Assembly: GCA_013285685.1 (NCBI GenBank)
Contig: JABDHD010000013.1
Location: forward strand, 1-53,781
Reading direction: 5' to 3'
DNA: 53,781 nt
Source: Bacteroidota bacterium
Lineage (GTDB): Bacteria; Bacteroidota; Bacteroidia; Sphingobacteriales; Sphingobacteriaceae
Shown here piece after piece: positions 1 through 8,489 of this stretch (the first letter of the stretch is position 1; each line of letters begins with the position of its first letter). The notes below the pieces were generated by a model. It saw nothing but the letters and a program-made list of their open reading frames with translations. It was not told the DNA's origin and did not search any database. The position numbers and the translations under genes are program-made.

Positions 1-440
1 AATTTTTTGAATTGCAAAACAACAACTCGCTGACCAACTTATCAGGCTTAAATAACCTTACCACCGTTACCGGCAACATGAATATCGAGCAAAACAGTAA
101 GTTGGTTAACCTTGCGGGGCTGAATAAATTAACATCCGTGCCCTATATTAGTATCCAATTTAATAACAGCCTGGTTGACCTTACCGGGCTAAATGCCTTA
201 ACCACCTGTACCGGTAACGCTTCGTCGATGGTTATTGCCGCCAACAATAGCCTGACCAGTTTAACGGGTTTAGAAAACCTGGCCACGGTAGGCGGTGAAA
301 TACAGATAAATTATAACCCGGCCATAAAAAGCTTTTGCGGCCTGGCGCCGTTATTGAGAAGCAATTGGTCCGGTACTTTTTTGGACATTGGGAATGATGT
401 TAATCCTGCGGTGAGCGATATTGTTGCTAACTGTAAATGA
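1..440 (+). CDS. Leucine-rich-repeat-like (receptor L-domain-like) protein, 5' truncated by the window edge
   Basis: The reading frame is open to the left edge (first full codon at 3), so only the C-terminal ~145 residues are seen. They consist of repeats of the pattern N-x-S-L-x-x-L-x-G-L-x-x-L-T-x-V/C-x-G, about 23-27 residues each, with at least four units before a Cys-containing cap (FCGLAPLL and a final NCK). This pattern resembles bacterial receptor L-domain or LRR proteins, which are usually secreted or surface-exposed in Bacteroidota. The signal peptide, if any, lies outside the window. A TTG at 12 could be misread as a start, but the upstream codons continue the frame. No catalytic domain is visible; a binding or adhesion role is inferred from the repeat type only. 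Confidence 0.75.
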   Translation, partial: FFELQNNNSLTNLSGLNNLTTVTGNMNIEQNSKLVNLAGLNKLTSVPYISIQFNNSLVDLTGLNALTTCTGNASSMVIAANNSLTSLTGLENLATVGGEIQINYNPAIKSFCGLAPLLRSNWSGTFLDIGNDVNPAVSDIVANCK

Positions 441-777
441 GGGATAATGGCAAGTTACGACCATGTTATTGCGAACGAGGTAAGCGTGAAGCAATCTCGA
501 ACTAAGGAAGCAGTAATGTATCGAAATGAGAAAAAGCGCGTTGTCATCCTAATGCGCTGGAAGGAGTGCGGTGGGATTCGCTATGTTGCCGCAAGAGTTT
601 TTCGCTGCCTCCCGGCTTGTGGTCCCCGCTGACAGGTGTAAATATCAGAGAATAAAAAGAGGCTAAAATCATAGTTATTTGGTTGTTGATTTGCCTTGCC
701 CGCATCGCTGATTACCTAAACGCGGGCCACAAGCGAGGACGCTTGCGGCAGCGGCTAATTTTTTTAGCGCTTATTCT
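441..777. other. Non-coding stretch with an imperfect inverted repeat
   Basis: No convincing gene is seen; a 61-codon frame at 447-632 has no recognisable composition or homology. The stretch holds an imperfect inverted repeat: tgccgcaag at 587-595 pairs with 742-750, and gcttgtgg at 615-622 pairs with 727-734. Inside the left arm, at 624-637, lies the 14-mer ccccgctgacaggt, which recurs at 2163-2176, inverted with one change at 2258-2271, and inverted with one change at 43276-43289. The right arm runs into the 3' flank of the higA-like pseudogene. Confidence 0.5.
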
Positions 778-1063
778 TTAAACCAATTCATGCCTGGCAA
801 CATAAATATCATACTCCATTTGCATGCCCAGCCAGTAATTGGCGCTTATATTTAATAGCTTTCCAACTTAAGGGCCAGTTTGGCAGAGATATTTCTTTTA
901 CCAGAAAATATTTCGCTTAAATGATGAGGCAGTATGTTTAATTCCTTTGCGGCGTCTTTTTTACTAATCCTCTTTCTTCAATTTCTTCCAGCAAAAATTC
1001 GCCCGGATGAAATGCTTCTGTTTCAATTTCTTTATTATTAAGATCTAATACTTGATTAGTCAT
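778..1063 (-). pseudogene. Frameshifted copy of the HigA-like antitoxin gene
   Basis: This stretch aligns almost base for base with the intact antitoxin gene at 2406-2693, including the start context (cat at 1061-1063) and the stop region (tta at 778-780). Two single-base losses in T runs break the frame: one near 851 (agctttcc against agcttttcc) and one near 949 (tcttttttac against tctttttttac). Several substitutions are also present. Similarity continues on the 3' side to about 750, and on the 5' side it stops after aaacgcc near 1076, exactly where the intact copy runs into the nuclease gene. This is therefore a relic of a second nuclease/antitoxin module whose nuclease has been deleted. 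Sequencing error in homopolymers is possible, but the accompanying substitutions make real decay more likely. Confidence 0.85.
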
Positions 1064-1087
1064 AAGATTAAACGCCTACCCCCGCTG

Positions 1088-1106
1088 TTCGTAGACTGTC
1101 TACGAA
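1088..1106. repeat. Perfect 19-bp palindrome (9-bp arms, 1-nt centre)
   Basis: ttcgtagac at 1088-1096 pairs with gtctacgaa at 1098-1106 around a single T. It sits between the higA relic and the GNAT gene. The right half and the next ~55 bp recur, at roughly two-thirds identity by eye, at 3832-3890 upstream of the nuclease pseudogene. It could be an operator or a junction relic. Confidence 0.6.
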
Positions 1107-1232
1107 TTGGCTATGCGCGTAGTAATTGACTACCTTCCAAATGCCCCGCTACCCATAAGTTTGTTTCCCAATTACGCCCCTGTTTTCGACAAAAAGTCAT
1201 ATAATTTGCAGCGTTTTTCGTATATTCGTATA

Positions 1233-1760
1233 ATGACTAACGAACCGGCTTATCACCTTAACTTAATTATCGATGGGCTTACCGATAGTATTCGTGAGGT
1301 GGAAAGTGGTGAAAGTTTTGCAACAGAAATATCGCCGGCAACGACTGAAGACATTAAACAGGCGACCAAAAAGAATGGCTGGCATTTTGTATGGAAAGCC
1401 GAATTTGACCGGGAAGACCGTAGGGTATACAAATTAACGCGGGCCGATGAGCCTGAAATAATTCAGGGCCTGTTAAGTTTAACTGATATGGCAGGCTACG
1501 TGTACGTTCACCTTGCAGAAAGCGCCCCGATAAATTTCGGACCCAACAAAAAACATGAGGGTGTTGGCGGAAATCTGTTTGCGTACGCGTGTAAAAGGTC
1601 GTGGGATGCAGGTAATGAGGGATTTGTTTCTTTTCAGGCTAAAACCAAACTGATCATCCATTACCAAAACGTTTTGGGTGCGGTGCATAACGGCGGGCAT
1701 CATATGATAATTTATCCGCAAGAGGCATTATTTTTGATTAGAAAATACTTTAAAACTTAA
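1233..1760 (+). CDS. Small GNAT-fold protein (putative N-acetyltransferase)
   Basis: The ATG at 1233 is preferred over an upstream in-frame ATG at 1113, because the extra residues overlap a repeated non-coding element and read as low-quality protein. The product is 175 aa. Its C-terminal third looks like a GNAT fold: a glycine-rich acetyl-CoA loop near residues 108-113 (HEGVGG), a helix (LFAYACKRSWDAG), a strand (GFVSFQAKT), a helix with YQNVLGA, then MIIYPQEALFLIRKYF. The N-terminal half is unusual and shows no clear family. The stop is 4 nt before a 68-codon gene, so the two are probably co-transcribed. Substrate is unknown. GNAT proteins paired with small proteins can be toxins, but nothing here proves that. 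Confidence 0.7.
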   Translation: MTNEPAYHLNLIIDGLTDSIREVESGESFATEISPATTEDIKQATKKNGWHFVWKAEFDREDRRVYKLTRADEPEIIQGLLSLTDMAGYVYVHLAESAPINFGPNKKHEGVGGNLFAYACKRSWDAGNEGFVSFQAKTKLIIHYQNVLGAVHNGGHHMIIYPQEALFLIRKYFKT

Positions 1761-1764
1761 AACT

Positions 1765-1971
1765 ATGGGACATGTGAGCGAACCAAAGAACGTTGACCTG
1801 ATGGTGGGCCCGTCAATTTTAACAGAGGACGCGAAAAATAAAATTGCCGAGGCTATTGCTCAATACAAAAAAACCGGAAAAAAGCCGGCAAGCGCCGAGA
1901 TTATAACGCATAATTCGGTAACCAGCAGAGGACGTACCCAACGTTCAAAGTCAATTGGCGCAGGTCATTAG
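1765..1971 (+). CDS. Small basic protein of unknown function, paired with the GNAT gene
   Basis: The 68-residue product starts 4 nt after the GNAT-like gene. The N-terminal half contains a likely helix (residues ~18-37, SILTEDAKNKIAEAIAQYKK), followed by a Lys/Pro/Ala stretch and a C-terminal tail rich in Ser, Arg, Lys and Gly (SRGRTQRSKSIGAGH). There is no signal peptide or membrane segment. It is not recognised as a known domain. The tight spacing suggests it works with the GNAT protein, either as an antitoxin-like partner or as a substrate; the basic, probably disordered tail with several Ser and Lys residues could be an acetylation target. This is inference. Confidence 0.6.
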   Translation: MGHVSEPKNVDLMVGPSILTEDAKNKIAEAIAQYKKTGKKPASAEIITHNSVTSRGRTQRSKSIGAGH

Positions 1972-2113
1972 TGATAGCCCGTCCGTTTCGTTCTCGCAGG
2001 ATACGCTGCGGAGACAGGAGAAGACATGAGAGATAAAGCCTGGTGGCGTGCCGGGCTTTTTTATTTTGACTGGCAAGGTAAAGATTATACGGCGGGTGGC
2101 ATTAAGGATTCCA

Positions 2114-2319
2114 ACCTGGCGCGAGAACGCAGTGCAAATGCCATGTGCGCCGAGTTCTCGTGCCCCGCTGACAGGTAGCCGCCACAGCAGTCTGACGTCA
2201 TTTGAATGATATAATTGAGAATCATAGGTAAGGCGGTGTGCAACCGCATAGTTTGTTACCTGTCAGCGGCGCACGAGAACCCCTGCGCTTTAGGCCACCG
2301 CTGCATTCTCGCGCGAGGT
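2114..2319. repeat. Large nested inverted repeat (two stems)
   Basis: The inner stem is 2154-2177 against 2257-2280, 24 nt with a single mismatch. The outer stem is 2114-2134 against 2299-2319, 21 nt with three mismatches. Together they form a structure of about 205 bp with an ~80-nt apical part (2178-2256). The inner arms contain the ccccgctgacaggt tag seen elsewhere in the window. The stretch 1972-2405 holds no gene. The shape is like a miniature inverted-repeat element or a large structured repeat; no flanking target duplication was identified. Confidence 0.8.
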
Positions 2320-2405
2320 CAGTGGGGAGAGGGGGGTGGAGCAAAGTTCTGAGAAAACGCGTTGAAAAGCGCCGTTTGCGGCTAATTTTTTCAGCGCGCT
2401 ATCCG

Positions 2406-2693
2406 TTAAACTAATTCATGCCTGGCAACATAAACGTCATACTCCATTTGCATACCCAGCCAGTAATTGGCGCTTATATTTAATAGCTTTTCCAACTTAA
2501 GAGCTAGTTTGGCGGAGATATTTCTTTTACCGGCAAAAATTTCGCTTAAATGATGAGGCAGTATGTTTAATTCCTTTGCGGCCTCTTTTTTTACCAATCC
2601 TCTTTCTTCCATTTCTTCCAGCAAAAATTCGCCCGGATGAAATGCTTCTATTTCTATTTCTTTATTATTGAGATCTAATACTTGATTAGTCAT
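2406..2693 (-). CDS. higA: HigA-family (XRE) antitoxin-like transcriptional regulator
   Basis: The 95-residue product has the HigA/VapI layout: an N-terminal F-H-P-G-E-F-L-L-E-E-M motif (residues 18-28), then a helix-turn-helix at about 35-58 (KKEAAKELNILPHHLSEIFAGKR) and the family ending SANYWLGMQMEYDVY. HigA proteins bind their own promoter and neutralise HigB RNases. No higB-like gene is adjacent here; instead the upstream neighbour, 21 nt away on the same strand, is a broken DUF1016 nuclease. A frameshifted near-copy lies at 778-1063. The gene itself is intact. It may be an orphan regulator or an antitoxin left behind. Confidence 0.85.
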   Translation of the reverse strand: MTNQVLDLNNKEIEIEAFHPGEFLLEEMEERGLVKKEAAKELNILPHHLSEIFAGKRNISAKLALKLEKLLNISANYWLGMQMEYDVYVARHELV

Positions 2694-2714
2694 AAGATTA
2701 AACGCCCCCCCGTT

Positions 2715-3732
2715 TCAGGTTGAAGTGTTAGATCTGGAAGAACCATCACTTGTATTTTCAAAAATTTCATGAAATTTTTGTTGCAATAGTTTCTTATTTG
2801 GCAGTAAGGTTTGATATTCGGCAACCATTGCGGGCGAAAGGTTCCGGCTTAAAGCATATTCTACTACTTCGACGTCTTTATTCTTACATAGCAGGATACC
2901 GATAGATGGGTTCTCGTTTTCCTTTTTTATGTCACGGTCTAAAGCCTCCAGGTAAAAGTTCAATTGTCCTAAATGTTCAGGTTTAAATTTTGTTGATTTT
3001 AATTCAAAAGCGATGAGGCATTGCAAGCTGCGATGATAAAACAATAAGTCGATTATAAAATCACTATTGCCAACTTGTATCCTATATTCTTCGCCCATAA
3101 ATAAAAAGTCTTTGCCCAATTCTAATATAAAGTGTTTCATTTGCGCTACCAAAGCTTTCTGCAACTGACTCTCGTTGTGTAATTCGGGGAGGTTTAGAAA
3201 TTCGAATACATAACTATCCTTGAAGCTATTTAATACACCAGGTTCAAATTCTCTCAGACCGCCGGGAGTTTTTTATTGCCAATCATAACCCGTTCAAATA
3301 AGCCGCTATCAATTTGCCGTTCCAACTCTCTTGAACTATACCTTTCTTTAGCACAAATTCGCAGATAAAACTCTCTCTCTCTTCGATCGATTTGGCCCGG
3401 CTTAAAATAACCAGATTATTGGTCCAACTAATTTCTCTCAGCACTGCCGAGAGATTTGCATGATTTTTATAACCTTCGTAAAATTGTTTCATCCGCCACA
3501 AGTTTTTGTCGGAAAATCCTTTAATCTCAGGTTCAACCCGTTCAATGTAAAGTGCAAGTTTCTGAACAACTGATTTGCCCCATTCTTCCGCTTCTATTCT
3601 ATTGCTAACATATTCTCCAACTATCCAATACAAATTAATGAGTTCGACGTTTACTGCATTAAAAGCAGCAAGCCTGGATTGTTTAATAAGCGCGATAACC
3701 TCTGAAAATTGTTTTTCTAAAGCCATGGACAA
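2715..3732 (-). pseudogene. DUF1016 (YhcG-type) PD-(D/E)XK nuclease, broken by two frameshifts
   Basis: Two reading frames together make one YhcG-like protein. The N-terminal DUF1016_N part is 3732-3283, ending after VLKKGIVQESWNGK. The C-terminal nuclease part covers 2715-3164 and upstream, with the IDLLFYHRSLQCLIAFELKS segment holding the predicted D...ExK metal site. Reading the linking DNA in the other frames recovers family sequence (YSSRELERQIDSGLFER, then LREFEPGVLNSFKDSYVFEF). So one base has been lost near 3345 and one near 3255. The intact protein would be about 340 aa. YhcG-type proteins are predicted nucleases common in mobile regions; this copy should be inactive unless the frameshifts are assembly errors. 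The HigA-like gene follows on the same strand. Confidence 0.85.
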
Positions 3733-4105
3733 TAATACGTATAAAACAAATTAAGTTGACTGAGGGCTTTACTTGCCTCCTCGCGCTGCAGCAAGTGTTT
3801 TTCGATGCTCGCCGAATTATTCTTAGTCTTGGTCTACGAATTAGCTATGCGCACCGTCAACGACTACATGCTGAATGCACCTCGCTGCCCGAAGCAGCGC
3901 ATAACGCCGGCTTTGCACATCAATAAGTTAACGAGTTTAATGCATGGAAAGCATTGGATTAATAAAAAAAAGAGCCCTTTGCCCGCCAGGCAAGGCGCGT
4001 CGCCCGCCAATTCTGCGCGCTGCGCTATTACTCCGGATGTGGCATTCGTCCCGGACCAGGAAAACCTGGGATGTCATGCATTGCATCCCTACCATTATAC
4101 CCGCC
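3733..4105. other. Non-coding stretch with a repeat shared with 1098-1160
   Basis: No real gene is seen; open frames here on the plus strand overlap the NHL gene antisense and read as random sequence. At 3832-3890 a segment beginning gtctacgaatt matches 1098-1160. Near the right end, a hairpin-like pair (gggatg/catccc) lies at about 4068-4089, just beyond the NHL gene's stop, and could help terminate it. Confidence 0.45.
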
Positions 4106-5188
4106 TCAATAACCCGCCGCTACCTTGCGGATCATGTTATTTTGCGAATCTGCTACATATATATTGCCGGCGGCATCCATGGCCACATCATTAGGCTGGT
4201 AGAATGTTGCTGAAAGGTAATTGCCATTGGTTGCCCCGGTCCCCTTGGAACCGGCAACCACCGACACCATGCCTGTACGGGTATTTATTTTACGCACCAG
4301 GTTATAGGCGCCGTCGGCAAAATACAGGTTCCCCGAAGCATCGATCACCATGCCCGATACCCCCACCAGCGACGTACTGCTGACCGCGCCGGTCACAGGG
4401 CCTGCCTGCGAGCCGGTGCCTGCATAAGTGCTCACCACGCCAGCCGGGCTTACCTTGCGCACCATACAGTTATAGCCATTGTCGCCAACATATACATTGC
4501 CGGCCGCATCCACCGCAATGCCGCTGATGATTGAAAAGGAGGCCGCAGCACCGGCGCCATTGGCAAAGCCCGATGCGCCGCTGCCGGCTATTGAAGTCAC
4601 CATGCCCGATGGGCTTATTTTGCGCAGTTTAAACGTATCGCCCACATAAATATTCCCTGCGGCATCAACCGTTATGGCACTAAGGCTATAAAAGGATGCG
4701 GCTGCGCCCTGCCCGTCCGCAAAGCCTTTGAGGCCATTGCCGGCAATGGTGCTTACCATGCCAGCCGGTGTAATTTTGCGCACCAGGTAATTGCCCAGGT
4801 CCGCCACGTATAAATTGCCGGCCGCGTCAATGGCCAGCGCCGATGGCTGGTTAAACGAAGCCGCGGTGCCTGCGCCATCCGCCGCGCCCCGCTGGCCGTT
4901 GCCTGCAAAAATGCTCACCTCGCCGGCAGGCGTAATCTTGCGGATGGCGTTGTTATTCCAATCCGAAACAAATACATTGCCGGACGCATCAACCACCACC
5001 CCGCTGGGAAAATTGAAGGTGGCATGCGCGCCCATGCCATTTGCAAGGCCGGCTGCGCCGCTGCCTGCCAGGGTGCTCACCTGTGTCGCGGGAGCGTTAT
5101 GCGGTTCGTTTTTTTTGCTGCAGGCGCTAAGCAGCAACATTCCGATGGCTATCGGCGCCAGGGAAAGCAGTAAGGATATCTTTTTCAT
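4106..5188 (-). CDS. NHL-repeat lipoprotein
   Basis: The N-terminus is a lipoprotein signal: Lys pair, hydrophobic stretch and lipobox LLSAC with the Cys near residue 23. The rest is at least five NHL-type beta-propeller repeats of ~55 residues, each with a core like A-I-D-A-A-G-N-L-Y-V-A-D and ending V-R-K-I-(T/S)-P-A-G-M-V-S-T, often followed by AGNG...G.ADG.G..A.F. The 360-aa product is expected to be anchored to a membrane and to fold into a six-bladed propeller used for binding rather than catalysis. It is a single gene; the next gene (comF) is divergent across 234 bp. NHL lipoproteins of this kind are frequent in Bacteroidota, and the ligand is unknown. Confidence 0.9.
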   Translation of the reverse strand: MKKISLLLSLAPIAIGMLLLSACSKKNEPHNAPATQVSTLAGSGAAGLANGMGAHATFNFPSGVVVDASGNVFVSDWNNNAIRKITPAGEVSIFAGNGQRGAADGAGTAASFNQPSALAIDAAGNLYVADLGNYLVRKITPAGMVSTIAGNGLKGFADGQGAAASFYSLSAITVDAAGNIYVGDTFKLRKISPSGMVTSIAGSGASGFANGAGAAASFSIISGIAVDAAGNVYVGDNGYNCMVRKVSPAGVVSTYAGTGSQAGPVTGAVSSTSLVGVSGMVIDASGNLYFADGAYNLVRKINTRTGMVSVVAGSKGTGATNGNYLSATFYQPNDVAMDAAGNIYVADSQNNMIRKVAAGY

Positions 5189-5422
5189 GATAACTGGTTT
5201 ATTTTAAAAGATATGCAATTGGCGAAACGCTGTAACAAATATGGCAAATAGCCCGCCACCGCTAAATAGCAGATCAAAAATAAGCAACATTAATTTTATT
5301 GCAAATAGTTTATTGACAGATTTTTCGGGGCAAATAAGCCCTGAATTGGATTGAAATGAATTTGGGTTATGCCGAGCCGGGATACGCCCAAAAAATAAAA
5401 ATTCCTTGCTATCTTCAACGCA

Positions 5423-6121
5423 ATGAAATTGAAGGAAACCTACCTGGCTGATTTTGTTTCGCTGCTGTTCCCGCAGCTTTGTGCAGCCTGCGGCGAAAGC
5501 CTGGTGGGCAGCGAGGAACTGATCTGCACGGAATGCCGCTTCACTTTGCCTTATACCGATTTTGACGGGCGGCGGGATAATATTGTGGCGCAGCAGTTTT
5601 GGGGCAGGATAAAGCTGGAGGCGGCCTATGCGCTATTTTATTTTATGAAAGGCGGCAAGGTGCAAAACCTGGTGCACGGGCTGAAATACAAGGGGATGAA
5701 GGAGATTGGCACTGTGCTGGGCCAAATGGCAGGCAGCCGGCTGGCTAAAAACGAGGTTTTTAAATCGGTTGATTTGATCATCGCTGTGCCGTTGCACAAA
5801 AAACGGCTGAAACAGCGGGGCTATAACCAGGCCGAATGTTTTGCACGCGGAATAGCCCGGCAGCTTGGCGTGGAAGTTGAGACCGATAACCTGGTGCGCC
5901 CAACCGCTACCGAAACCCAAACCCATAAAGGGCGGTTTGACCGGTTTAACAACATGCAGGAAGTATTTATACTAAAACATCCCGAAAGGCTGGCTGGCAA
6001 ACATATTTTACTGGTTGACGATGTGATCACCACCGGGTCGACCCTGGAAGCCTGCGGAGCGCAATTGTTAAAAATTGAAGGGGTGAGGGTGAGTATTGCG
6101 ACGATTGCGTACGCGGAATGA
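5423..6121 (+). CDS. comF: ComF family phosphoribosyltransferase-like protein
   Basis: The 232-residue protein has the ComF layout: an N-terminal double zinc-knuckle (LCAACGESL and LICTECR, residues ~19-39) and a C-terminal phosphoribosyltransferase domain with the PRPP loop ILLVDDVITTGSTLEACG at about residues 193-210. The middle shows the family motif KKRLKQRGYNQAE. ComF supports DNA uptake in naturally competent bacteria, probably at the cytoplasmic side; in Bacteroidota the physiological role is less clear. It is a single gene with the ATG at 5423; a TATCTTCA box ~13 nt upstream resembles a Bacteroidota -7 element. The following 430 bp are non-coding. Confidence 0.9.
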   Translation: MKLKETYLADFVSLLFPQLCAACGESLVGSEELICTECRFTLPYTDFDGRRDNIVAQQFWGRIKLEAAYALFYFMKGGKVQNLVHGLKYKGMKEIGTVLGQMAGSRLAKNEVFKSVDLIIAVPLHKKRLKQRGYNQAECFARGIARQLGVEVETDNLVRPTATETQTHKGRFDRFNNMQEVFILKHPERLAGKHILLVDDVITTGSTLEACGAQLLKIEGVRVSIATIAYAE

Positions 6122-6551
6122 TATTTGATTGCTCAAGTGCGAATTTACCCGGTAACGCGCATCCATAATCACACAAAAGGGTTAACACAACTTAACATAT
6201 TTCAATGTTAACCTTATTTTAAATACCTATAAATCAACTATTTAATAATAAAATCAGCTAAAGCCTGCAACATCTATGTTAACCCATTTCGCTGACATGA
6301 ATTTGTCAGCAAATTAACTTAACATTATGCCGGCCCGGCAACCTTTGTAAACCAGTCAAAAAAGTCATTTTTTATCCGGTTAGCCACAAGCAGTTAAAAA
6401 CCGCTGTAAAGGCCAAGCGTCATTTCAATGGTGACATGACACTACAGTCTATGGACCATGGATTAAATCATTATTTTAGTGTTCGTTTGAGGGGGTGTAT
6501 GTGTGCAAATCGAGAACACTTGAACGCTGCAAAATGATGCGTTTTCAGCTG
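6122..6551. other. AT-rich non-coding stretch between comF and the response regulator
   Basis: No open frame of note. The stretch contains scattered gttaac/ttaacat words (6178-6215 and 6277-6330), but no strong hairpin and no recognisable RNA gene. Both flanking genes end here (convergent), so it carries no obvious promoter duty. Confidence 0.4.
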
Positions 6552-6941
6552 TTACACTTTCTGGTAAACGCTTAGTTTTTCGAACAGTTTTTGGGGGTCG
6601 AATGGTTTTAGGATAAAATCATTCATGCCGCTTTGCTCTATTTCTTCACGCTCGCTGGTCAGCATGGAAGCAGTAAGCGCAATGATGGGTAATTGCTTAA
6701 AATAAGGTTCTTGTTTTGCGCGGATAACCTGGGTAGCTTCGATGCCGCCCATTTCGGGCATATAAACATCCATTAAAACAGCGTCGTAATTGCGGTTAGC
6801 GGTAATCTTCTCAACGGCCTGCACACCGTTTTCAGCGAAATCGGTTGTAGCGCCCCATTTGGACAGCACTTTGTTGATTAACAGGCGATTGATATTGTTA
6901 TCGTCAACAACCAGTACGTGAACTTTTAAATCTGTTTCCAA
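6552..6941 (-). CDS. Single-domain response regulator (CheY-like receiver)
   Basis: The 129-aa protein is one receiver domain: acidic pair D13-D14, phospho-acceptor D58 (VLMDVYMPEMGG), conserved T90 (IIALTAS) and K112 (ILKPF). It lacks any output domain. The N-site region VDDNNINRLLINKVL is of the type found in receiver domains of hybrid histidine kinases, so it probably shuttles phosphate or regulates by protein contact. No kinase is adjacent; the only sensor kinase in the window (37710-39539) is 31 kb away. The gene is monocistronic, with glyA next on the same strand but over 150 bp upstream. Confidence 0.9.
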   Translation of the reverse strand: METDLKVHVLVVDDNNINRLLINKVLSKWGATTDFAENGVQAVEKITANRNYDAVLMDVYMPEMGGIEATQVIRAKQEPYFKQLPIIALTASMLTSEREEIEQSGMNDFILKPFDPQKLFEKLSVYQKV

Positions 6942-7007
6942 AACACTAATAATTAGAACCTTTTGTATCCTGTTAAACGAAAAACGCTGTGAAAAGGTTG
7001 CAAAATT

Positions 7008-7107
7008 AAGTCGAAGTCGAAAGTCCTAAGTATGAAGTCAAGAGCGACAGAGCATAAATTTTAGAACCGGAATCAGACTTCCGACTCAAGACTTTCGACT
7101 CAAGACT
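7008..7107. repeat. Imperfect 32-bp inverted repeat at the glyA 3' end
   Basis: 7008-7039 pairs with 7076-7107; the best-matched part is 25 nt with five mismatches. It is built from repeated gaaagtc/gacttt words. The right arm overlaps the last codons of glyA, so the hairpin is transcribed and could act in 3' end formation. Confidence 0.6.
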
Positions 7108-8374
7108 TATACAGCGGATGCTTTTCCATCAGCCTATGCACTTCTTTTTTTACTTTCTTGATGGTGTGTTCGTTTTCATGATCACGGATCACCTGGTCAA
7201 TCAGCTCAACTATCTCGTCCATATGCTTTTCTTTCAAGCCGCGGGTAGTAATAGCCGCGGTGCCCACCCTTATCCCCGAAGTAACAAACGGCGACTTATC
7301 ATCATAAGGCACCATGTTTTTGTTTACGGTAATATCGGCAGTCACAAGTGCATTTTCAGCGGCTTTGCCGGTGATGTTTTTATTGCGCAGGTCAATCAGC
7401 AGCAAATGGTTATCTGTCCCGCCGGAGATGATCTCGTACCCGCGGTCGTTAAATGATTTGGCCATGGCTGCGGCATTAACCTTTACCTGCAGGATGTATT
7501 TCATGTATTCATCCGTCAGTGCCTCGCCAAAGGCAATAGCCTTCGCCGCTATAATGTGCTCCAGCGGACCACCCTGCGTGCCCGGGAAAACCCCCATATC
7601 CAGCAGGTGCGACATCATCCTCACCTCGCCTTTTGGCGTTTTCAGGCCCCATGGGTTTTCAAAATCCTTGCCCAGCAATATCATTCCGCCGCGTGGGCCG
7701 CGAAGGGTTTTATGTGTAGTTGTAGTAACAATATGGCAATGCGGCATCGGGTCGGCCAGTAAGCCCCTCGCGATCAGTCCCGCCGGGTGCGAAATATCAG
7801 CCAGCACCAAAGCGCCAACTTCATCGGCCGCTTTGCGGATAAACTCGTAATCCCAATCACGCGAGTAGGCCGAAGCGCCGCAAATGATCATCTTCGGCTT
7901 TACCTTAAGGGCAGTTTCCCGTAGCAGGTCGTAATCGACAAGGCCGGTATCCTTTTTTACCCCATAAAAGTGAGGCTCATATAATTTACCCGAAAAGTTT
8001 ACCGGTGAACCATGCGTAAGGTGCCCGCCGTGCGACAAATCGAAGCCCAAAATTTTATCGCCTGGCTGCAAACAAGCCAGCATTACTGCCGCATTAGCCT
8101 GTGCACCTGAGTGCGGCTGCACGTTTGCCCAATCGGCGTTAAACAATTGCTTGGCACGTTCTATAGCTATTGTTTCAATTTCGTCAACCACCTCGCATCC
8201 GCCATAATAACGCTTGCCGGGTAAGCCCTCAGCATATTTATTGGTGGCTACGGAACCCGCAGCTTCCATCACCTGGCGGCTTACAAAATTTTCCGATGCG
8301 ATCAGCTCAATGCCTTCCTCCTGGCGTTGCTGCTCCTCATCCAATAGCTTAAAGATCAGTTTGTCTCTTTTCAT
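7100..8374 (-). CDS. glyA: Serine hydroxymethyltransferase
   Basis: GlyA converts serine and tetrahydrofolate to glycine and 5,10-methylene-THF in the cytoplasm, supplying one-carbon units. The 424-aa product matches the family throughout: [11 protein letters not shown] near residue 22, the PLP-lysine motif [17 protein letters not shown] with K222 as Schiff-base lysine, and [12 protein letters not shown] with D193 and H196 contacting the cofactor. The ATG at 8374 is chosen over an in-frame TTG 9 nt upstream because the family starts MKRDK. The last codons overlap an inverted repeat that may end the transcript. It appears to be a single-gene unit. Confidence 0.97.
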   Translation of the reverse strand: MKRDKLIFKLLDEEQQRQEEGIELIASENFVSRQVMEAAGSVATNKYAEGLPGKRYYGGCEVVDEIETIAIERAKQLFNADWANVQPHSGAQANAAVMLACLQPGDKILGFDLSHGGHLTHGSPVNFSGKLYEPHFYGVKKDTGLVDYDLLRETALKVKPKMIICGASAYSRDWDYEFIRKAADEVGALVLADISHPAGLIARGLLADPMPHCHIVTTTTHKTLRGPRGGMILLGKDFENPWGLKTPKGEVRMMSHLLDMGVFPGTQGGPLEHIIAAKAIAFGEALTDEYMKYILQVKVNAAAMAKSFNDRGYEIISGGTDNHLLLIDLRNKNITGKAAENALVTADITVNKNMVPYDDKSPFVTSGIRVGTAAITTRGLKEKHMDEIVELIDQVIRDHENEHTIKKVKKEVHRLMEKHPLYKS

Positions 8375-8489
8375 TATATACAATAAACGGCCGCTAAATT
8401 AGAAATTAGATTTGAGATATATGATTTGAGTTAACAGATTGTGAAAAAACAGGGTTATGTTGAGAATCAATCTGTAGCCGGCGCCCTAA

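Noticed and set aside
447..632. A 61-codon open frame on the plus strand
   Set aside because: No recognisable composition or family; its end runs into an inverted repeat and no clear start signal is present.
1107..1232. N-terminal extension of the GNAT-like protein
   Set aside because: It overlaps a palindrome and a repeated segment also found at 3832-3890, so it is probably not translated; the ATG at 1233 is used.
2406..3732. A functional nuclease/antitoxin defence pair
   Set aside because: The nuclease has two frameshifts, so at face value it is dead; kept as a finding only in case of assembly error.
3805..4213. Two overlapping open frames on the plus strand
   Set aside because: Both are antisense to or beside the NHL-repeat gene and translate to Pro/Arg/His-rich text without any domain.
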